From Pseudomonas capeferrum (GTDB taxonomy: Bacteria; Pseudomonadota; Gammaproteobacteria; Pseudomonadales; Pseudomonadaceae), in assembly GCF_000731675.1 (NCBI RefSeq), contig NZ_JMIT01000001.1, positions 1,859,526-1,923,525 of the forward strand: 64,000 nt of DNA, in the 5' to 3' direction. The notes under the pieces are model-generated. The model was not told where the DNA came from. It searched no databases and saw nothing but the letters and a program-made list of their open reading frames with translations. Position numbers and translations under genes: made by a program. Shown here in pieces: positions 16,889 to 25,307 of the stretch (position 1 is its first letter; every line of letters begins with the position of its first letter).

Positions 16889-17832
16889 CCGGCTCAAGTG
16901 ATCGCACCGACATTAAGGGCGTTATAGCCACCTTTCTGGAAGCCTGGGAGAGCGGTTATTGGGAATCTGCTGGGGATATGTTCACTGACAATTGCCAGCT
17001 GGTTACAAGCCACATGTCCGCTCATGAGGGTGGACGCAAGATTGTCAGAGCTTTCCAGCAAGACCGTGCCAAGGCTGATGGCTTTTCAGTGAAGGCAACC
17101 AATCACTATGTGGGTGGTGGAGAAACCGACGCCAAATTCAGTTTCTACGCATATGGCCATATCAGCAAAGCCACAAAGTCGGCCACGCTCGGATTTGGAA
17201 TGACTGTCACAGGCTCTATGAAAAAGACAGCAGGCACCTGGCGCCTCGACAGCGTGCTGATTGCCTTGAATTGGATAACCGGGGACTACTCGCTTGCAAT
17301 TCACTGGCAGCTTCCACCTGGTGACGACGGATGGAGGATTGGCGACCCAGCCCCGACCATCGTTAGCGAGCTGAATTCGCCATGGCTTGCTTTCCCTAAC
17401 TCAACGGCTTCGGTGACCAGTGCGGAATGTATTGCTGAAACCTACGCTCGTTACTCGTGGGCGCTGGATCAAGCTGACATGCAGCTGCTTGCTCATTGCT
17501 TTACCAACGACGCCGCTGGCGACTTCCAACCGATGGGCCTTATTGAAGGGCGCCACGCGATCATCGGCTCCTTCAAAGAATTTCGCAGGCCCTGGCCGTG
17601 GATGCAGCATTTCGCGGACGTGCTGGAGATCAAGTCCGACGAGGAAAAGGGTGTAGCGGAAATGATTGTCGGCAGAGTCATTCCTGGAAACTCACACACG
17701 CAAGATGGCACGCCTCTCTATGGCGCGCATTACCGGATGCGACTTCGTCGCGAGCATGAGGGATTCTGGCAACTGACCTGGAGCGAGTACCGCCCAGGCT
17801 GGTTCAATGCCAATGAAGCACCAAGAGTTTAG
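16885..17832 (+). CDS. Tandem SnoaL/NTF2-fold protein
   Basis: A 315-residue protein built of two SnoaL-like (NTF2-superfamily) units. Unit 1 spans residues about 5-145 (VIATFLEAWESGYWESAGDM, then FTDNCQL...) and unit 2 about 175-310 (ECIAETYARYSWALDQADMQ, LLAHCFTND...). The repeated opening pattern (helix, WE/WA-D, then F-D/N) marks the same cone-shaped pocket twice. NTF2-fold enzymes in catabolic clusters act as cyclases, dehydratases, isomerases or lyases. Start is GTG at 16885, chosen because it overlaps the stop of the flavin-enzyme gene (GTGA); no other start fits as well. The two-unit form is less usual than single-domain SnoaL enzymes. Activity unknown. Confidence 0.75.
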   Translation: MTGSSDRTDIKGVIATFLEAWESGYWESAGDMFTDNCQLVTSHMSAHEGGRKIVRAFQQDRAKADGFSVKATNHYVGGGETDAKFSFYAYGHISKATKSATLGFGMTVTGSMKKTAGTWRLDSVLIALNWITGDYSLAIHWQLPPGDDGWRIGDPAPTIVSELNSPWLAFPNSTASVTSAECIAETYARYSWALDQADMQLLAHCFTNDAAGDFQPMGLIEGRHAIIGSFKEFRRPWPWMQHFADVLEIKSDEEKGVAEMIVGRVIPGNSHTQDGTPLYGAHYRMRLRREHEGFWQLTWSEYRPGWFNANEAPRV

Positions 17833-17850
17833 TCTCTTCCTGAAAACACT

Positions 17851-18867
17851 CTAGGGCCGTGGCGCCGTACTATCTCGGACGACGAGTTCGATTTGTATGC
17901 GCTCGCGGCGTGCAAGTTGGCGCCCCTCGATCAGCGCAACGATGTTGTTGGCGCTGCTGATACCAATTTTCGAAGTCGGCACCCGGACGGTCGTCAGGGC
18001 TGGCACGTAGGCAGCCGCGAACTCGATATCATCGAACCCGCTGACTGATAGTTCTTTGGGGACGTCGATCCCATTGGAGCGCGCTTCCGCCAACGCTCCG
18101 ATACAGGTGAGGTCAGTGCTGCAGACAATGGCTGTAGGCTTGGGGTTAAGCTCCATAGCAATCCGCAGCCCGGCGCGCCCTCCCTCAATCGTGAATGGCT
18201 GCTCAATAATCCGTTCACTTGAAAGCTCTATCCCGGACTCGAGTAGCTGAGCGGTGATTCCTTTCAGACGGTATTTTGCCCGTTCGTTGTTAGAGACAAC
18301 TCCACTGATCATCGCGATACTTTGATGACCAAGGCTAAGCAAGTGCTTGGCTATCAATCGACCACCCTCCTCATTGCTGAACCCCACGCAGTGATGGTCG
18401 TGAGCACCATCTAGCGACCACATGAGAATGAATGGGCATTGGGCGGCAGTTAGTGCTTCATAAATTTCAGGACTATGTTCAGTACCCACCAACAGTAGGC
18501 CTTCGACACCCCGCTCAATCATGTTCCTTACGTTCACCAGTTCTTGCGCCTGGTCGTATTCATGGGAAGAAATGATCAGGTGATACCCAAGCTCCGTTAG
18601 CCTTAACTGGAGGGCCTGGACAGCTTCAGCGAACGCAGGGTTGTTAAAAGTAGGAAACACGGCTCCAATGCTGTGCGTGCGCCTCGATGCCAAAGCACGC
18701 GCAGCCCCGTCTCGCACGTACCCTAGCTCTTGAACAGCTGCTTGTACTTTGGCCAGCGTTGTAGGTTTCACTAAGTGCGGGACAGCCAATGCTCTTGAAG
18801 CACTCCCCATCGAGACGCCCGCCAATTCAGCCACATCCTTGAGCTTCGGTTTCTCGATTTTTTTCAT
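17851..18867 (-). CDS. LacI-family regulator (module C)
   Basis: A 338-residue LacI/PurR-type repressor. The N-terminal HTH and hinge are visible (LKDVAELAGVSMGSASRALA), followed by a sugar-binding-protein-like domain (TNNERAKYR-like segment SNNERAKYRLKG, STDLTCIGALAEA, SVSGFDDIEFAAAYVPALTT). LacI regulators usually respond to sugars or sugar-like metabolites. It is last in line after three minus-strand enzyme genes. Two palindromes with the central-CG pattern expected for this family lie upstream of those enzymes (22241 and 22339), so they are its probable targets. Converges on the SnoaL-type gene with a 18-bp gap. Confidence 0.9.
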   Translation of the reverse strand: MKKIEKPKLKDVAELAGVSMGSASRALAVPHLVKPTTLAKVQAAVQELGYVRDGAARALASRRTHSIGAVFPTFNNPAFAEAVQALQLRLTELGYHLIISSHEYDQAQELVNVRNMIERGVEGLLLVGTEHSPEIYEALTAAQCPFILMWSLDGAHDHHCVGFSNEEGGRLIAKHLLSLGHQSIAMISGVVSNNERAKYRLKGITAQLLESGIELSSERIIEQPFTIEGGRAGLRIAMELNPKPTAIVCSTDLTCIGALAEARSNGIDVPKELSVSGFDDIEFAAAYVPALTTVRVPTSKIGISSANNIVALIEGRQLARRERIQIELVVRDSTAPRP

Positions 18868-18983
18868 TGGAGATTCAGCATCCTCGATCGTAGCGCGGAG
18901 ACAGGACGATCAGAAGAACGCCCTCGATTTTCACAGAGGATGATAAGCCAACAGCCTGCCGTTCGGGAGCCGTTAATTGGAGA

Positions 18984-19019
18984 GAAAAACCTGAGTGCAG
19001 CATTTCTGCTGCCCCCAGG
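18984..19019 (-). terminator. Terminator of cyclase gene
   Basis: On the minus strand CCTGGGGGCAGCA, loop GAAA and TGCTGCACTCAGG are followed by TTTTTC, just after the stop at 19029. The stem contains mismatches in its lower half. It separates the enzymes from lacI. Confidence 0.75.
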
Positions 19020-19028
19020 CAAAGACAC

Positions 19029-19991
19029 TTATTTAATGACGATTGGATTCACAGGAGCGCCGGTTCCACCTACGACCTTTAGAGGAGCTGCGGTGTACAG
19101 GAACGTCCACTGACCGTCCTCAGCGCAGTCCTCAGCGAGGGGATCAAGCTGAGCGATCTCAGTGAGAGTGATACCCAAGTTCCTCATGAGTGCGTTGTGC
19201 AACGGCAACGCAACCCCTGACACGGGATCGACGGTGACTTCGTTAGCGATGGTGTCGGTGACAATGTTCGGAATTTCCATCTCCTGAAACCACTTCACCA
19301 GCTCAGGGCTGTAAGTCAGGCCAGGCTCGATAAAGTCTTTGTAAAACTCTTCCGGATCGCGTTTATAAAACGAGCCAATCCATCCAGTGCGGATGATGAG
19401 AATGTCGCGCTTGTTGATAGAGACGCCTTGAGCCCGGGCCGCAGCCATTAGATCCTCATGGTTGAAAGTTTCACCTGCATCCAGCACGTCTTTACCACGG
19501 TGGCGCGCTATGTCGATCAGAATGCCTCGGCCAACGATGCCTTTTTCACCCAGCGGAGCAACGCTCGCCTTGGCCAGGGAGCCGATAGTGGTATCAGCGC
19601 TGTACCCATTCCAGATCTGGTCGTCGTACCAAACGTGGCCGAGCGCGTCGTATTGAGTTGAACCCTGAAGGTGGAAAAACATTACATCGTCGGCGAACTC
19701 GTACGAGCCTGGAAAGTGTGGGCCCTTGCCGCAGTTGTAGTGGCCACGATCCATGATATTCATGCGCTTTGACTGAGAGCGCCCAGGCCAGACCGGGTCA
19801 CCTGCAGGATCAGCCATCCGCACCTGCAAAGTAAATGTCTTGCCTTGCGTGACCTCTTTGACACCTTGGAGCACCTCGACACCTGTGAGGTAGTTGAGTG
19901 AGCCAACCTCATCATCCGGCCCCCACTTACCCCAGTTCTTAGGGGAGTCTTTGAGCAAGTCATGAATGTGCGGAACGGTCTTGTCTGTCAT
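19029..19991 (-). CDS. Cyclase-family metal-dependent hydrolase
   Basis: A 320-residue protein of the cyclase/kynurenine-formamidase-like superfamily (manganese or zinc hydrolases). Visible parts are WGKWGPDDEVGSLNYLT near the start, common to the longer members, and FHLQGSTQYDALGHVWYDD. The latter holds the usual HxGTxxDxxxH metal site, with Q in place of the first H and S for T. Relatives open cyclic amides or lactones (isatin hydrolase, formamidase). It follows the glycerol-dehydrogenase-like gene by 46 bp on the same strand. The altered first ligand position is real in the sequence; whether it changes metal binding cannot be told here. Confidence 0.8.
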   Translation of the reverse strand: MTDKTVPHIHDLLKDSPKNWGKWGPDDEVGSLNYLTGVEVLQGVKEVTQGKTFTLQVRMADPAGDPVWPGRSQSKRMNIMDRGHYNCGKGPHFPGSYEFADDVMFFHLQGSTQYDALGHVWYDDQIWNGYSADTTIGSLAKASVAPLGEKGIVGRGILIDIARHRGKDVLDAGETFNHEDLMAAARAQGVSINKRDILIIRTGWIGSFYKRDPEEFYKDFIEPGLTYSPELVKWFQEMEIPNIVTDTIANEVTVDPVSGVALPLHNALMRNLGITLTEIAQLDPLAEDCAEDGQWTFLYTAAPLKVVGGTGAPVNPIVIK

Positions 19992-20037
19992 TTTCTGAGC
20001 CTCTTTTATTATTGGATTAGCTGTACCGCATTAGCGG

Positions 20038-21141
20038 TTAGTTGAAACGTTCAAATCGTTGTCCCAGGTCGTCGGCACGAGCGAGTCCTCGGATGAGTCG
20101 TTCAGCGGTAAGGGCTGGCGCCATATTTTTCGCGTAAACCGCACCCAGTGTTGCCTGGACAACAATGTCCAGTTCCTCAGAGGTAAACGGAGACGTCTGG
20201 CCAAGGCCGTCGAGGGTGACGGGAAGATTCACATCATTCAGAAGCTGAGCGACCTCTAGGATGTCTGAGTCTGGGCGCTCTTCGACCGACATCTGCACCA
20301 GCGTCCCGAATGCGACAAGCTCACCATGTAGCATGGAAGTAATCGCAGGAATTGCCGTAAGACCTCGCACAAGCGCATGAGCTAGCGACAAGCCGCCACT
20401 CTCGAACCCAACGCCACTGATAAGGACGGTTCCTTCAACAACCCGCTCGACATCATCATTAACCTCGTGCCGGCCTACTGCTTGGTAAGCGCTGTACCCG
20501 TAGGTCATAAGCGTCTTAAACACTGCCTCTGTTAGCAACAATGCAGTGTTCAACGCTGGAGTACCAAATGAGTTATTGCCTCCGGCAGACTGACATTGTT
20601 GCGCCTCAAACTTTTTACTGATGGCGTCGCCGATGCCTGCGGCGAAAAACCTTGCAGGCGCACGGACAATCACTTCGGTGTCCACGACTACTGCAGAGGG
20701 GTTCATGTTCAGGTACTCGACACCAACGACCTTGTGCGTTTCGTCGTAAAGCACAATCAAACGGCTGGTTGGGGCGTCGCTGGAAGCGATGGTCGGGCAT
20801 ACGACAATGGGGACGTTGAGCTGAGCAGCCATCCCTTTAGCCGTGTCAATTGTCTTACCCCCGCCCAAAGCGATGATGGTGTCTGGCTTGTAATCTGCTG
20901 ATCGCTCACAGAGAGACGCAATTGCAGCTTTAGTGCATTCACCAGGAAAAACGATACTGTTCGCATCGAAGCCATGCTCTGACAATGCATTCCCTACCTC
21001 AGGCCACAGATGCCTCGAGACGAACTCGTCGCACAAGACCAAAGGGCGCGATTGCCCCATATCGGAAAGGATTCTGCCAAGCTGCTTTAGTGCGCCTGGC
21101 CCTTGCTCGTATCGGCCAGGAAAACCCATTGTTCGAACCAT
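20038..21141 (-). CDS. Glycerol-dehydrogenase-like alcohol dehydrogenase
   Basis: A 367-residue group III (iron/zinc) alcohol dehydrogenase, closest in layout to GldA. The NAD-binding segment is IIALGGGKTIDTAKGMA (about residue 92), and CPTIASSDAPTSRL follows. Metal ligands are expected from GIGDAISKKFEAQQC (Asp about 173) and from the histidines in SLAHALV and SMLHGELVAFGTLVQ. Members oxidise vicinal diols to hydroxyketones. The middle position between an SDR (64 bp upstream) and the cyclase-family hydrolase suggests consecutive oxidation and ring-opening steps. No clear Shine-Dalgarno for the ATG at 21141; a start at 21129 is possible. Confidence 0.85.
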   Translation of the reverse strand: MVRTMGFPGRYEQGPGALKQLGRILSDMGQSRPLVLCDEFVSRHLWPEVGNALSEHGFDANSIVFPGECTKAAIASLCERSADYKPDTIIALGGGKTIDTAKGMAAQLNVPIVVCPTIASSDAPTSRLIVLYDETHKVVGVEYLNMNPSAVVVDTEVIVRAPARFFAAGIGDAISKKFEAQQCQSAGGNNSFGTPALNTALLLTEAVFKTLMTYGYSAYQAVGRHEVNDDVERVVEGTVLISGVGFESGGLSLAHALVRGLTAIPAITSMLHGELVAFGTLVQMSVEERPDSDILEVAQLLNDVNLPVTLDGLGQTSPFTSEELDIVVQATLGAVYAKNMAPALTAERLIRGLARADDLGQRFERFN

Positions 21142-21204
21142 GCCATCACCCGCTGCTGAAAAACTGTGAGATAAATCGTTACGTTGAATACGAGCCCGGC
21201 TGGA

Positions 21205-21975
21205 TCAGCGCATCAACCAGCCACCAGCCACATCCACGACTTGGCCCGTGATGAAGTCGCTGTCGTTTGAAGTCAAAAAGCATGCTGCTTTAGCTACCTC
21301 AAGTGGCGTTCCAAGACGGCCCAACGGAGTCTCATCAACAACTGCCTGGTTCGCTTGCGCAGAAACGGTTTTCAGAAGCGGCGTTTCGATGCGTCCCGGG
21401 GCCAGCGCGTTTGCCGTAATCCCATAAGGCCCGAGCTCACCTGCCAGATGACGGGTAAAACCGATAATTGCGGCTTTGGTGGCGCTGTAATGCGCCGCAA
21501 CGATAGGGAGAAATGCGCTGCCAGCAACGGAAGACATGTTCACGATTCTCCCAAAGCGACGCTCGACCATCCCCGGTGCGAGTGCTCTAACCAAGTTGAA
21601 CGAGCCAGTGAGGTTGATGCCGACGACCCGATCCCACTCCAGGGGATCCATCTCCCAAATCGGTGCGGGTGCCCCCTGATGTTTGGGAGACACGCCTGCA
21701 TTGTTGATCAAGGTGTCGATAGGGCCGAGCTGCTCGCTAAACTCAGCACAGGCTCGACTGCATTGATCAAAATTTGCGACGTCAGCTTTAGCCCAAGCCA
21801 CCAAATGTCCGGCAGTACAGAGTTGCTGGGAAAGCTCAGAAACTGACTGTTCGTCGAAGTCTACCAAGGCAACCCGCGCGCCCTCCTCGCAGTACAGCCG
21901 GGCAATCGAGGCACCGATGCCCCCTCCTGCCCCGGTAATAAGAACTGTGCGACCTGTGTGTCGAAGATTCGTCAT
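21205..21975 (-). CDS. SDR-family oxidoreductase (module C)
   Basis: A 256-residue classical short-chain dehydrogenase: TGAGGGIG near the N-terminus, NNAG, NMSSVAG with the catalytic serine, YSATK as YxxxK, and a FabG-like tail (GQVVDVAGGWLMR). Start chosen at 21975 because GGGGAA lies upstream; a longer reading to 22008 lacks this. It is first of the three-enzyme unit SDR, GldA-like, cyclase-like, presumably under the LacI regulator through operators 270-380 bp upstream. Substrate unknown. Confidence 0.85.
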   Translation of the reverse strand: MTNLRHTGRTVLITGAGGGIGASIARLYCEEGARVALVDFDEQSVSELSQQLCTAGHLVAWAKADVANFDQCSRACAEFSEQLGPIDTLINNAGVSPKHQGAPAPIWEMDPLEWDRVVGINLTGSFNLVRALAPGMVERRFGRIVNMSSVAGSAFLPIVAAHYSATKAAIIGFTRHLAGELGPYGITANALAPGRIETPLLKTVSAQANQAVVDETPLGRLGTPLEVAKAACFLTSNDSDFITGQVVDVAGGWLMR

Positions 21976-22240
21976 GCCAAATTCCCCGCGCTGAACAAAC
22001 AGAAACAAGACGCGGTGATGCTCACACGCGTCCGATGCCGCACTGGCTCACCGAAAATTTCGGGTTCATGTAAGCGGGTGGTGTTAGGAGATTTGTGTGG
22101 CGAAGCCAGTGCCCCCGCGCCGGAGCGGTCGGTGACTCTAGATAAGAGAGTGGCGAGGGCTGCCCACGTGCTTGACCGAGCGCAGGCTAATGATGCAGTG
22201 ACCATCATGATCTCCAGATTTGCCTAGGAAAACGGCAAAT

Positions 22241-22254
22241 ATGAATCGTTTCAT
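22241..22254. promoter_or_regulatory. LacI-type operator 1
   Basis: ATGAATCGTTTCAT, an imperfect 14-base palindrome (6 of 7 pairs) with the central CG expected for LacI-family operators. Confidence 0.6.
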
Positions 22255-22338
22255 TCTCGCAGCCTGCGGACTTAAGCCAACAAAATCTGCGATCTTTTCA
22301 CGACTATATTTTTGTATTTATTCTCGAAAGAGATATTT

Positions 22339-22352
22339 ATGAAGCGCTTCAT
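22339..22352. promoter_or_regulatory. LacI-type operator 2
   Basis: ATGAAGCGCTTCAT, a perfect 14-base palindrome with central CG, 98 bases from operator 1. Shared pattern ATGAANCGNTTCAT. Paired spacing of this kind permits looping. Confidence 0.65.
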
Positions 22353-22629
22353 TTTTAGTCTGATATTTGACCGCTGTCAAGCGGTCTGCACGGTCACTTC
22401 CCCAGCAAGGAGCGCCAGTAGCTCCTACGAAACGCATTCATGAGCATCTGCGCCAATCCTATTGAGGATGCGAAAAACACCGGCGCACTAAGCCCCTGAC
22501 GCACTGGCCCCTTCGGCAGATGAGCTGAACACGGGCGCAGTGCTCACGCCTGGAAGTCGATGCTCAAGTGAAATGAATATGCGATGCATATGTTAGGTAT
22601 CGACTAGCCGCGCGGGCTTCGCTCACGGG

Positions 22630-23568
22630 TCAGACAGAGTGAATGCGTTCCGCAGAATGCTGCTCCCATGGTGGGCATGGTGACCAAGCCTCCACGAGCT
22701 TATCGATGAAGAGTCGAATTTTTGGAGAGAGGTGCCGCTTGCTAGGGTAGATCACCCGAATAGGCTCTGCGGCCTCTGCATACCCAGCGAGCAATTGAAC
22801 AAGCTTGCCGCTCCTCAAATCGTCGTTCACCACGTAGGAAGGAAGAGTCGCGATGCCCAGGCCAGCTACAGCTGACTGGTGTAATGACTCAGCACTGTCC
22901 ATCTGTAGCCTTCCACCATGAGTAACGGACACAGCGCTACCATTCTCGCGAAAATTCCAAGGAAGCAATCTCCCACCGCTCACGAAATGCAGGCACTGGT
23001 GCCCGGTTAAATCCTCAGGCGTTTTAGGCTCGGCATGCTCAGCCAAATATTTGGGGGAAGCGCAGGTAATCATTTGTTGGTAGGCCACAGTGCGCGTTAA
23101 CAACCGAGAATCTTCCTTCGGTGGCCCGATGCGCATGGCCAAATCAAATCCCTCATCAATCAAATCGACCAGCCTGTCAGAAAAGGTGATATCCACGCTC
23201 AGGGAGGGCCAATCCTTAAGGCAGTACTCAATGTGTTGAAGGACATGAAGTCTGCCAAGCGCAACCGGCAAACTCATCCGCAGTCGCCCACTGGGAGTCG
23301 AACGACGAAACGCAAGGGCATCCTCCACGTCGTCCAGATCCTGAAGAACGCCCACACAGCGCTCATACAGAACCTGGCCGTCATCCGTCATGCTTAAACT
23401 GCGCGTAGTGCGATTCAGTAAACGTACCTGTAAACGAGCCTCGAGCCTGACTATCGACTTCCCCACTGCAGAGCGCGTAAGGCCAAGCTGTTTTGCCGCC
23501 GCAGTGAAGCTTCCAGCGTTTACCGAGCTTACAAACGCGGCGATATCGTTCAGGTTGTGGAGTTCCAT
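22630..23568 (-). CDS. LysR-family regulator (module D)
   Basis: A 312-residue LysR regulator of the DsdC/CrgA-like branch: HTH in residues about 1-60 (AGSFTAAAKQLGLTRSAVGK, then SIVRLEARL) and effector domain beyond (SGRLRMSLPVALGRLHVLQ). It is divergently transcribed from the esterase gene at 23690 across 121 bp, the standard LysR layout, so it most likely activates that gene. The inverted repeat GGGGAA, CCCTA, TTCCCC in the gap is the visible candidate site. Confidence 0.88.
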   Translation of the reverse strand: MELHNLNDIAAFVSSVNAGSFTAAAKQLGLTRSAVGKSIVRLEARLQVRLLNRTTRSLSMTDDGQVLYERCVGVLQDLDDVEDALAFRRSTPSGRLRMSLPVALGRLHVLQHIEYCLKDWPSLSVDITFSDRLVDLIDEGFDLAMRIGPPKEDSRLLTRTVAYQQMITCASPKYLAEHAEPKTPEDLTGHQCLHFVSGGRLLPWNFRENGSAVSVTHGGRLQMDSAESLHQSAVAGLGIATLPSYVVNDDLRSGKLVQLLAGYAEAAEPIRVIYPSKRHLSPKIRLFIDKLVEAWSPCPPWEQHSAERIHSV

Positions 23569-23613
23569 ACGGCCTCAGTGATCTCAACGTTCGGGCGGCT
23601 TAGCACCAGTTAT

Positions 23614-23630
23614 GGGGAACCCTATTCCCC
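23614..23630. promoter_or_regulatory. Candidate LysR operator, esterase promoter
   Basis: GGGGAA, five bases CCCTA, TTCCCC: perfect inverted repeat in the divergent gap, 60-76 bases before the esterase start. Confidence 0.55.
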
Positions 23631-23689
23631 AATACTAAGCATAATATCTCAATTAGCTAATCCACTCCCAACGATCAATTGAGGTCATT

Positions 23690-24616
23690 ATGAACACCAA
23701 AGTCCAAGCAGCCGTCCAAACCTGGGCCAACAGCCTTAGCGATCTGGTACCCGTTCTTAAGGGAATCGATACCACCACAAAAATGAGCGACATTCGCGAC
23801 TCTTACGCAAAAATGCTCGCGCAAAATCCAGCGCCAGCTGGCGTTAAATTCGAAGCAGTCGACATGGGTGGCGTACCCGGCACACTGGTTACCCCGGACG
23901 AGATCAAGACTGACGCAGTAGTGATGTACATCCACGGCGGCGCTTACATTGTAGGTCGTCCAGACGGCTACCACGGCATCGGCGGCAACTACGCGAAAAT
24001 GCTCGGTGCTCGCGTGTACATGCCGGACTATCGCCTTGCCCCTGAGCACAAGTTCCCAGCCTCTATTGACGACACACTGCGCGCATACGAGTGGTTGCTT
24101 GAGCAGAAAATCCCAGCTAACAAAATTGCTTTCTCTGGCGAGTCGGCTGGCGGCGCGATGGTTGTCAGCGTCATGGTTGCGGCTAAATCGAAGGGGCTTC
24201 CATTGCCTGCGGTTGGCTCCTCCATCTCGCCATGGGCGAACCTGGAACACACCGGTGCTTCCATGAGCAACCGTGAAGGTCTGGATCCTCTGAACTCCAA
24301 GCCTGTCTTGGACATCCTCGCCAGAGCATTCCTAGGCGACACATTGGCCAATCATCCTCTGGCCTCACCTGTGTTCGCGGACGTCACCGGTCTTCCACCA
24401 ATCTTGGTGCAGATCGGCGAGAACGAGCTGATGTTGAGTGATGCAATGCGCCTTGCAACTCACCTGGCTGATAACCGAGTTCGCGTGAATTTGGAAGTAT
24501 GGCCTGCGATGTTCCACGCCTGGCACTTCTACGCCACCATGCTGCCAGAAGGTCAGCAGGCAATGGAGAGTTCGGTTCGCTTCATTGAGACTGGCCTAGC
24601 CGACGCTAACCGCTAA
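23690..24616 (+). CDS. HSL-type alpha/beta hydrolase (esterase)
   Basis: A 308-residue esterase of the hormone-sensitive-lipase family. The oxyanion motif is HGGAY (about residues 82-86), the nucleophile GESAGG (about 150-155), and the likely acid and base lie in the ENELMLSDA region and in FHAWHF (about 275). It lacks a signal peptide, so it acts in the cytoplasm on short-chain esters or lactones. Start follows TGAGGTCAT. It stands alone downstream of a divergent LysR gene and ends at a hairpin. An acetyl-ester or lactone step in one of the surrounding pathways is plausible, but nothing in the sequence fixes it. Confidence 0.88.
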   Translation: MNTKVQAAVQTWANSLSDLVPVLKGIDTTTKMSDIRDSYAKMLAQNPAPAGVKFEAVDMGGVPGTLVTPDEIKTDAVVMYIHGGAYIVGRPDGYHGIGGNYAKMLGARVYMPDYRLAPEHKFPASIDDTLRAYEWLLEQKIPANKIAFSGESAGGAMVVSVMVAAKSKGLPLPAVGSSISPWANLEHTGASMSNREGLDPLNSKPVLDILARAFLGDTLANHPLASPVFADVTGLPPILVQIGENELMLSDAMRLATHLADNRVRVNLEVWPAMFHAWHFYATMLPEGQQAMESSVRFIETGLADANR

Positions 24617-24625
24617 AACGCAGAT

Positions 24626-24658
24626 CAACCGCGACGGTTTTCCCGTCCGTCGCGGTTG
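24626..24658. terminator. Hairpin after esterase
   Basis: CAACCGCGACGG and CCGTCGCGGTTG form a perfect 12-bp stem around a T-rich loop, directly after the stop codon. There is no T tract, so it may act as an RNA-stabilising end or as a weak terminator. Confidence 0.6.
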
Positions 24659-24677
24659 AGCGATTGGCCATCGCACT

Positions 24678-24925
24678 CGCGAACGTCTAGGACTATTGCT
24701 CACCGAGTCAGTGGCAGTCCAAAGCTGATCTACCCGCGTATTGAAGCTCTGGCTCATCATCTCCCGACACATCCCCCATTGCGGATCGACCGGCACACTA
24801 GCCAACCTCACCGTACCTCTGCCCCAGCGCCCATTAATAGCGTCCAAGACCCCCATCATCTTCTCGGTAGCCACTGGCTGTGAAGCAGCAAACAAGTCAT
24901 AGGTGTATTCGCCTTGCGAGTTTGC
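24678..24925 (-). pseudogene. umuC/rulB C-terminal relic
   Basis: The minus strand encodes QGEYTYDLFAASQPVATEKM followed by MGVLDAINGRWGRGTVR, LASVPVDPQWGMCREMMSQS and FNTRVDQLWT. This is the unmistakable C-terminal tail of the translesion polymerase subunit UmuC (RulB in plasmids). Everything upstream of about 24,925, including the polymerase domain, is missing, with an in-frame stop at the edge. Plasmid and island rulB genes are well-known insertion targets in Pseudomonas, so this is a fossil of an earlier rearrangement. Confidence 0.85.
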
Positions 24926-24974
24926 TCAGAGTTTTGGTACCAGCGATGCCTACACCTACTGCTGGAAAAATTCA

Positions 24975-25201
24975 GTTGAGAGCCCGATGACATCAAAGCA
25001 GCTTACGAGGCTGGAATTGAGGGGCTGCTGGAGGTGTTACAGGGAGACGAGCCTAAAGTAAGCCGTGCGGTAATACTCGATACATTTGCGCACGTCCTCG
25101 GCGCCTTGATTCTGTCTCGAGCCTGCCCGGACGATTCTCCGCCTGCTGATGAAGTGCTAAGCGTGTGTCGTGAGCAGATCTTGGACAAATTGGCGCCATA
25201 A
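24975..25201 (+). pseudogene. TetR-family regulator, C-terminal relic
   Basis: About 72 codons read DDIKAAYEAGIEGLLEVLQG, then DEPKVSRAVILDTFAHVLGA, LILSRACPDD and VCREQILDKLAP before a TAA. This is the pattern of the last helices of a TetR/AcrR ligand-binding domain (F/Y-AGIEGLL, ALLA-MVGALVLARA-like, LxxCR). There is an in-frame TGA just upstream and no DNA-binding head, so only the tail survives. Confidence 0.65.
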
Positions 25202-25307
25202 GGGCGATAAAAAGCAGGTGCAGCAAGGCGGCCAGCCTGTCCGATATTACGAGCTGAACTTGAAGCTTGTCCCGAAATGACAGGAGTTCCGAGCCCCCAT
25301 CTAGCAT
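25202..25307. other. Spacer between tetR relic and lysR
   Basis: No feature recognised. Together with the two relics it makes the 24,617-25,307 stretch a debris zone between two functional modules. Confidence 0.4.

Larger units (their letters stand above)
21976..22629. promoter_or_regulatory. Long control region of module C
   Basis: 654 bases with no supported gene. It contains two LacI-type palindromes (22241 and 22339) and a perfect hairpin, GACCGCT, GTCA, AGCGGTC, at 22369-22386. The part next to lysR (22,400-22,620) shows only short inverted repeats. Confidence 0.55.

Noticed and set aside
21958..22227. Open frames on both strands before the module C SDR.
   Set aside because: No ribosome site, no family resemblance, and the region carries operators; more likely non-coding.
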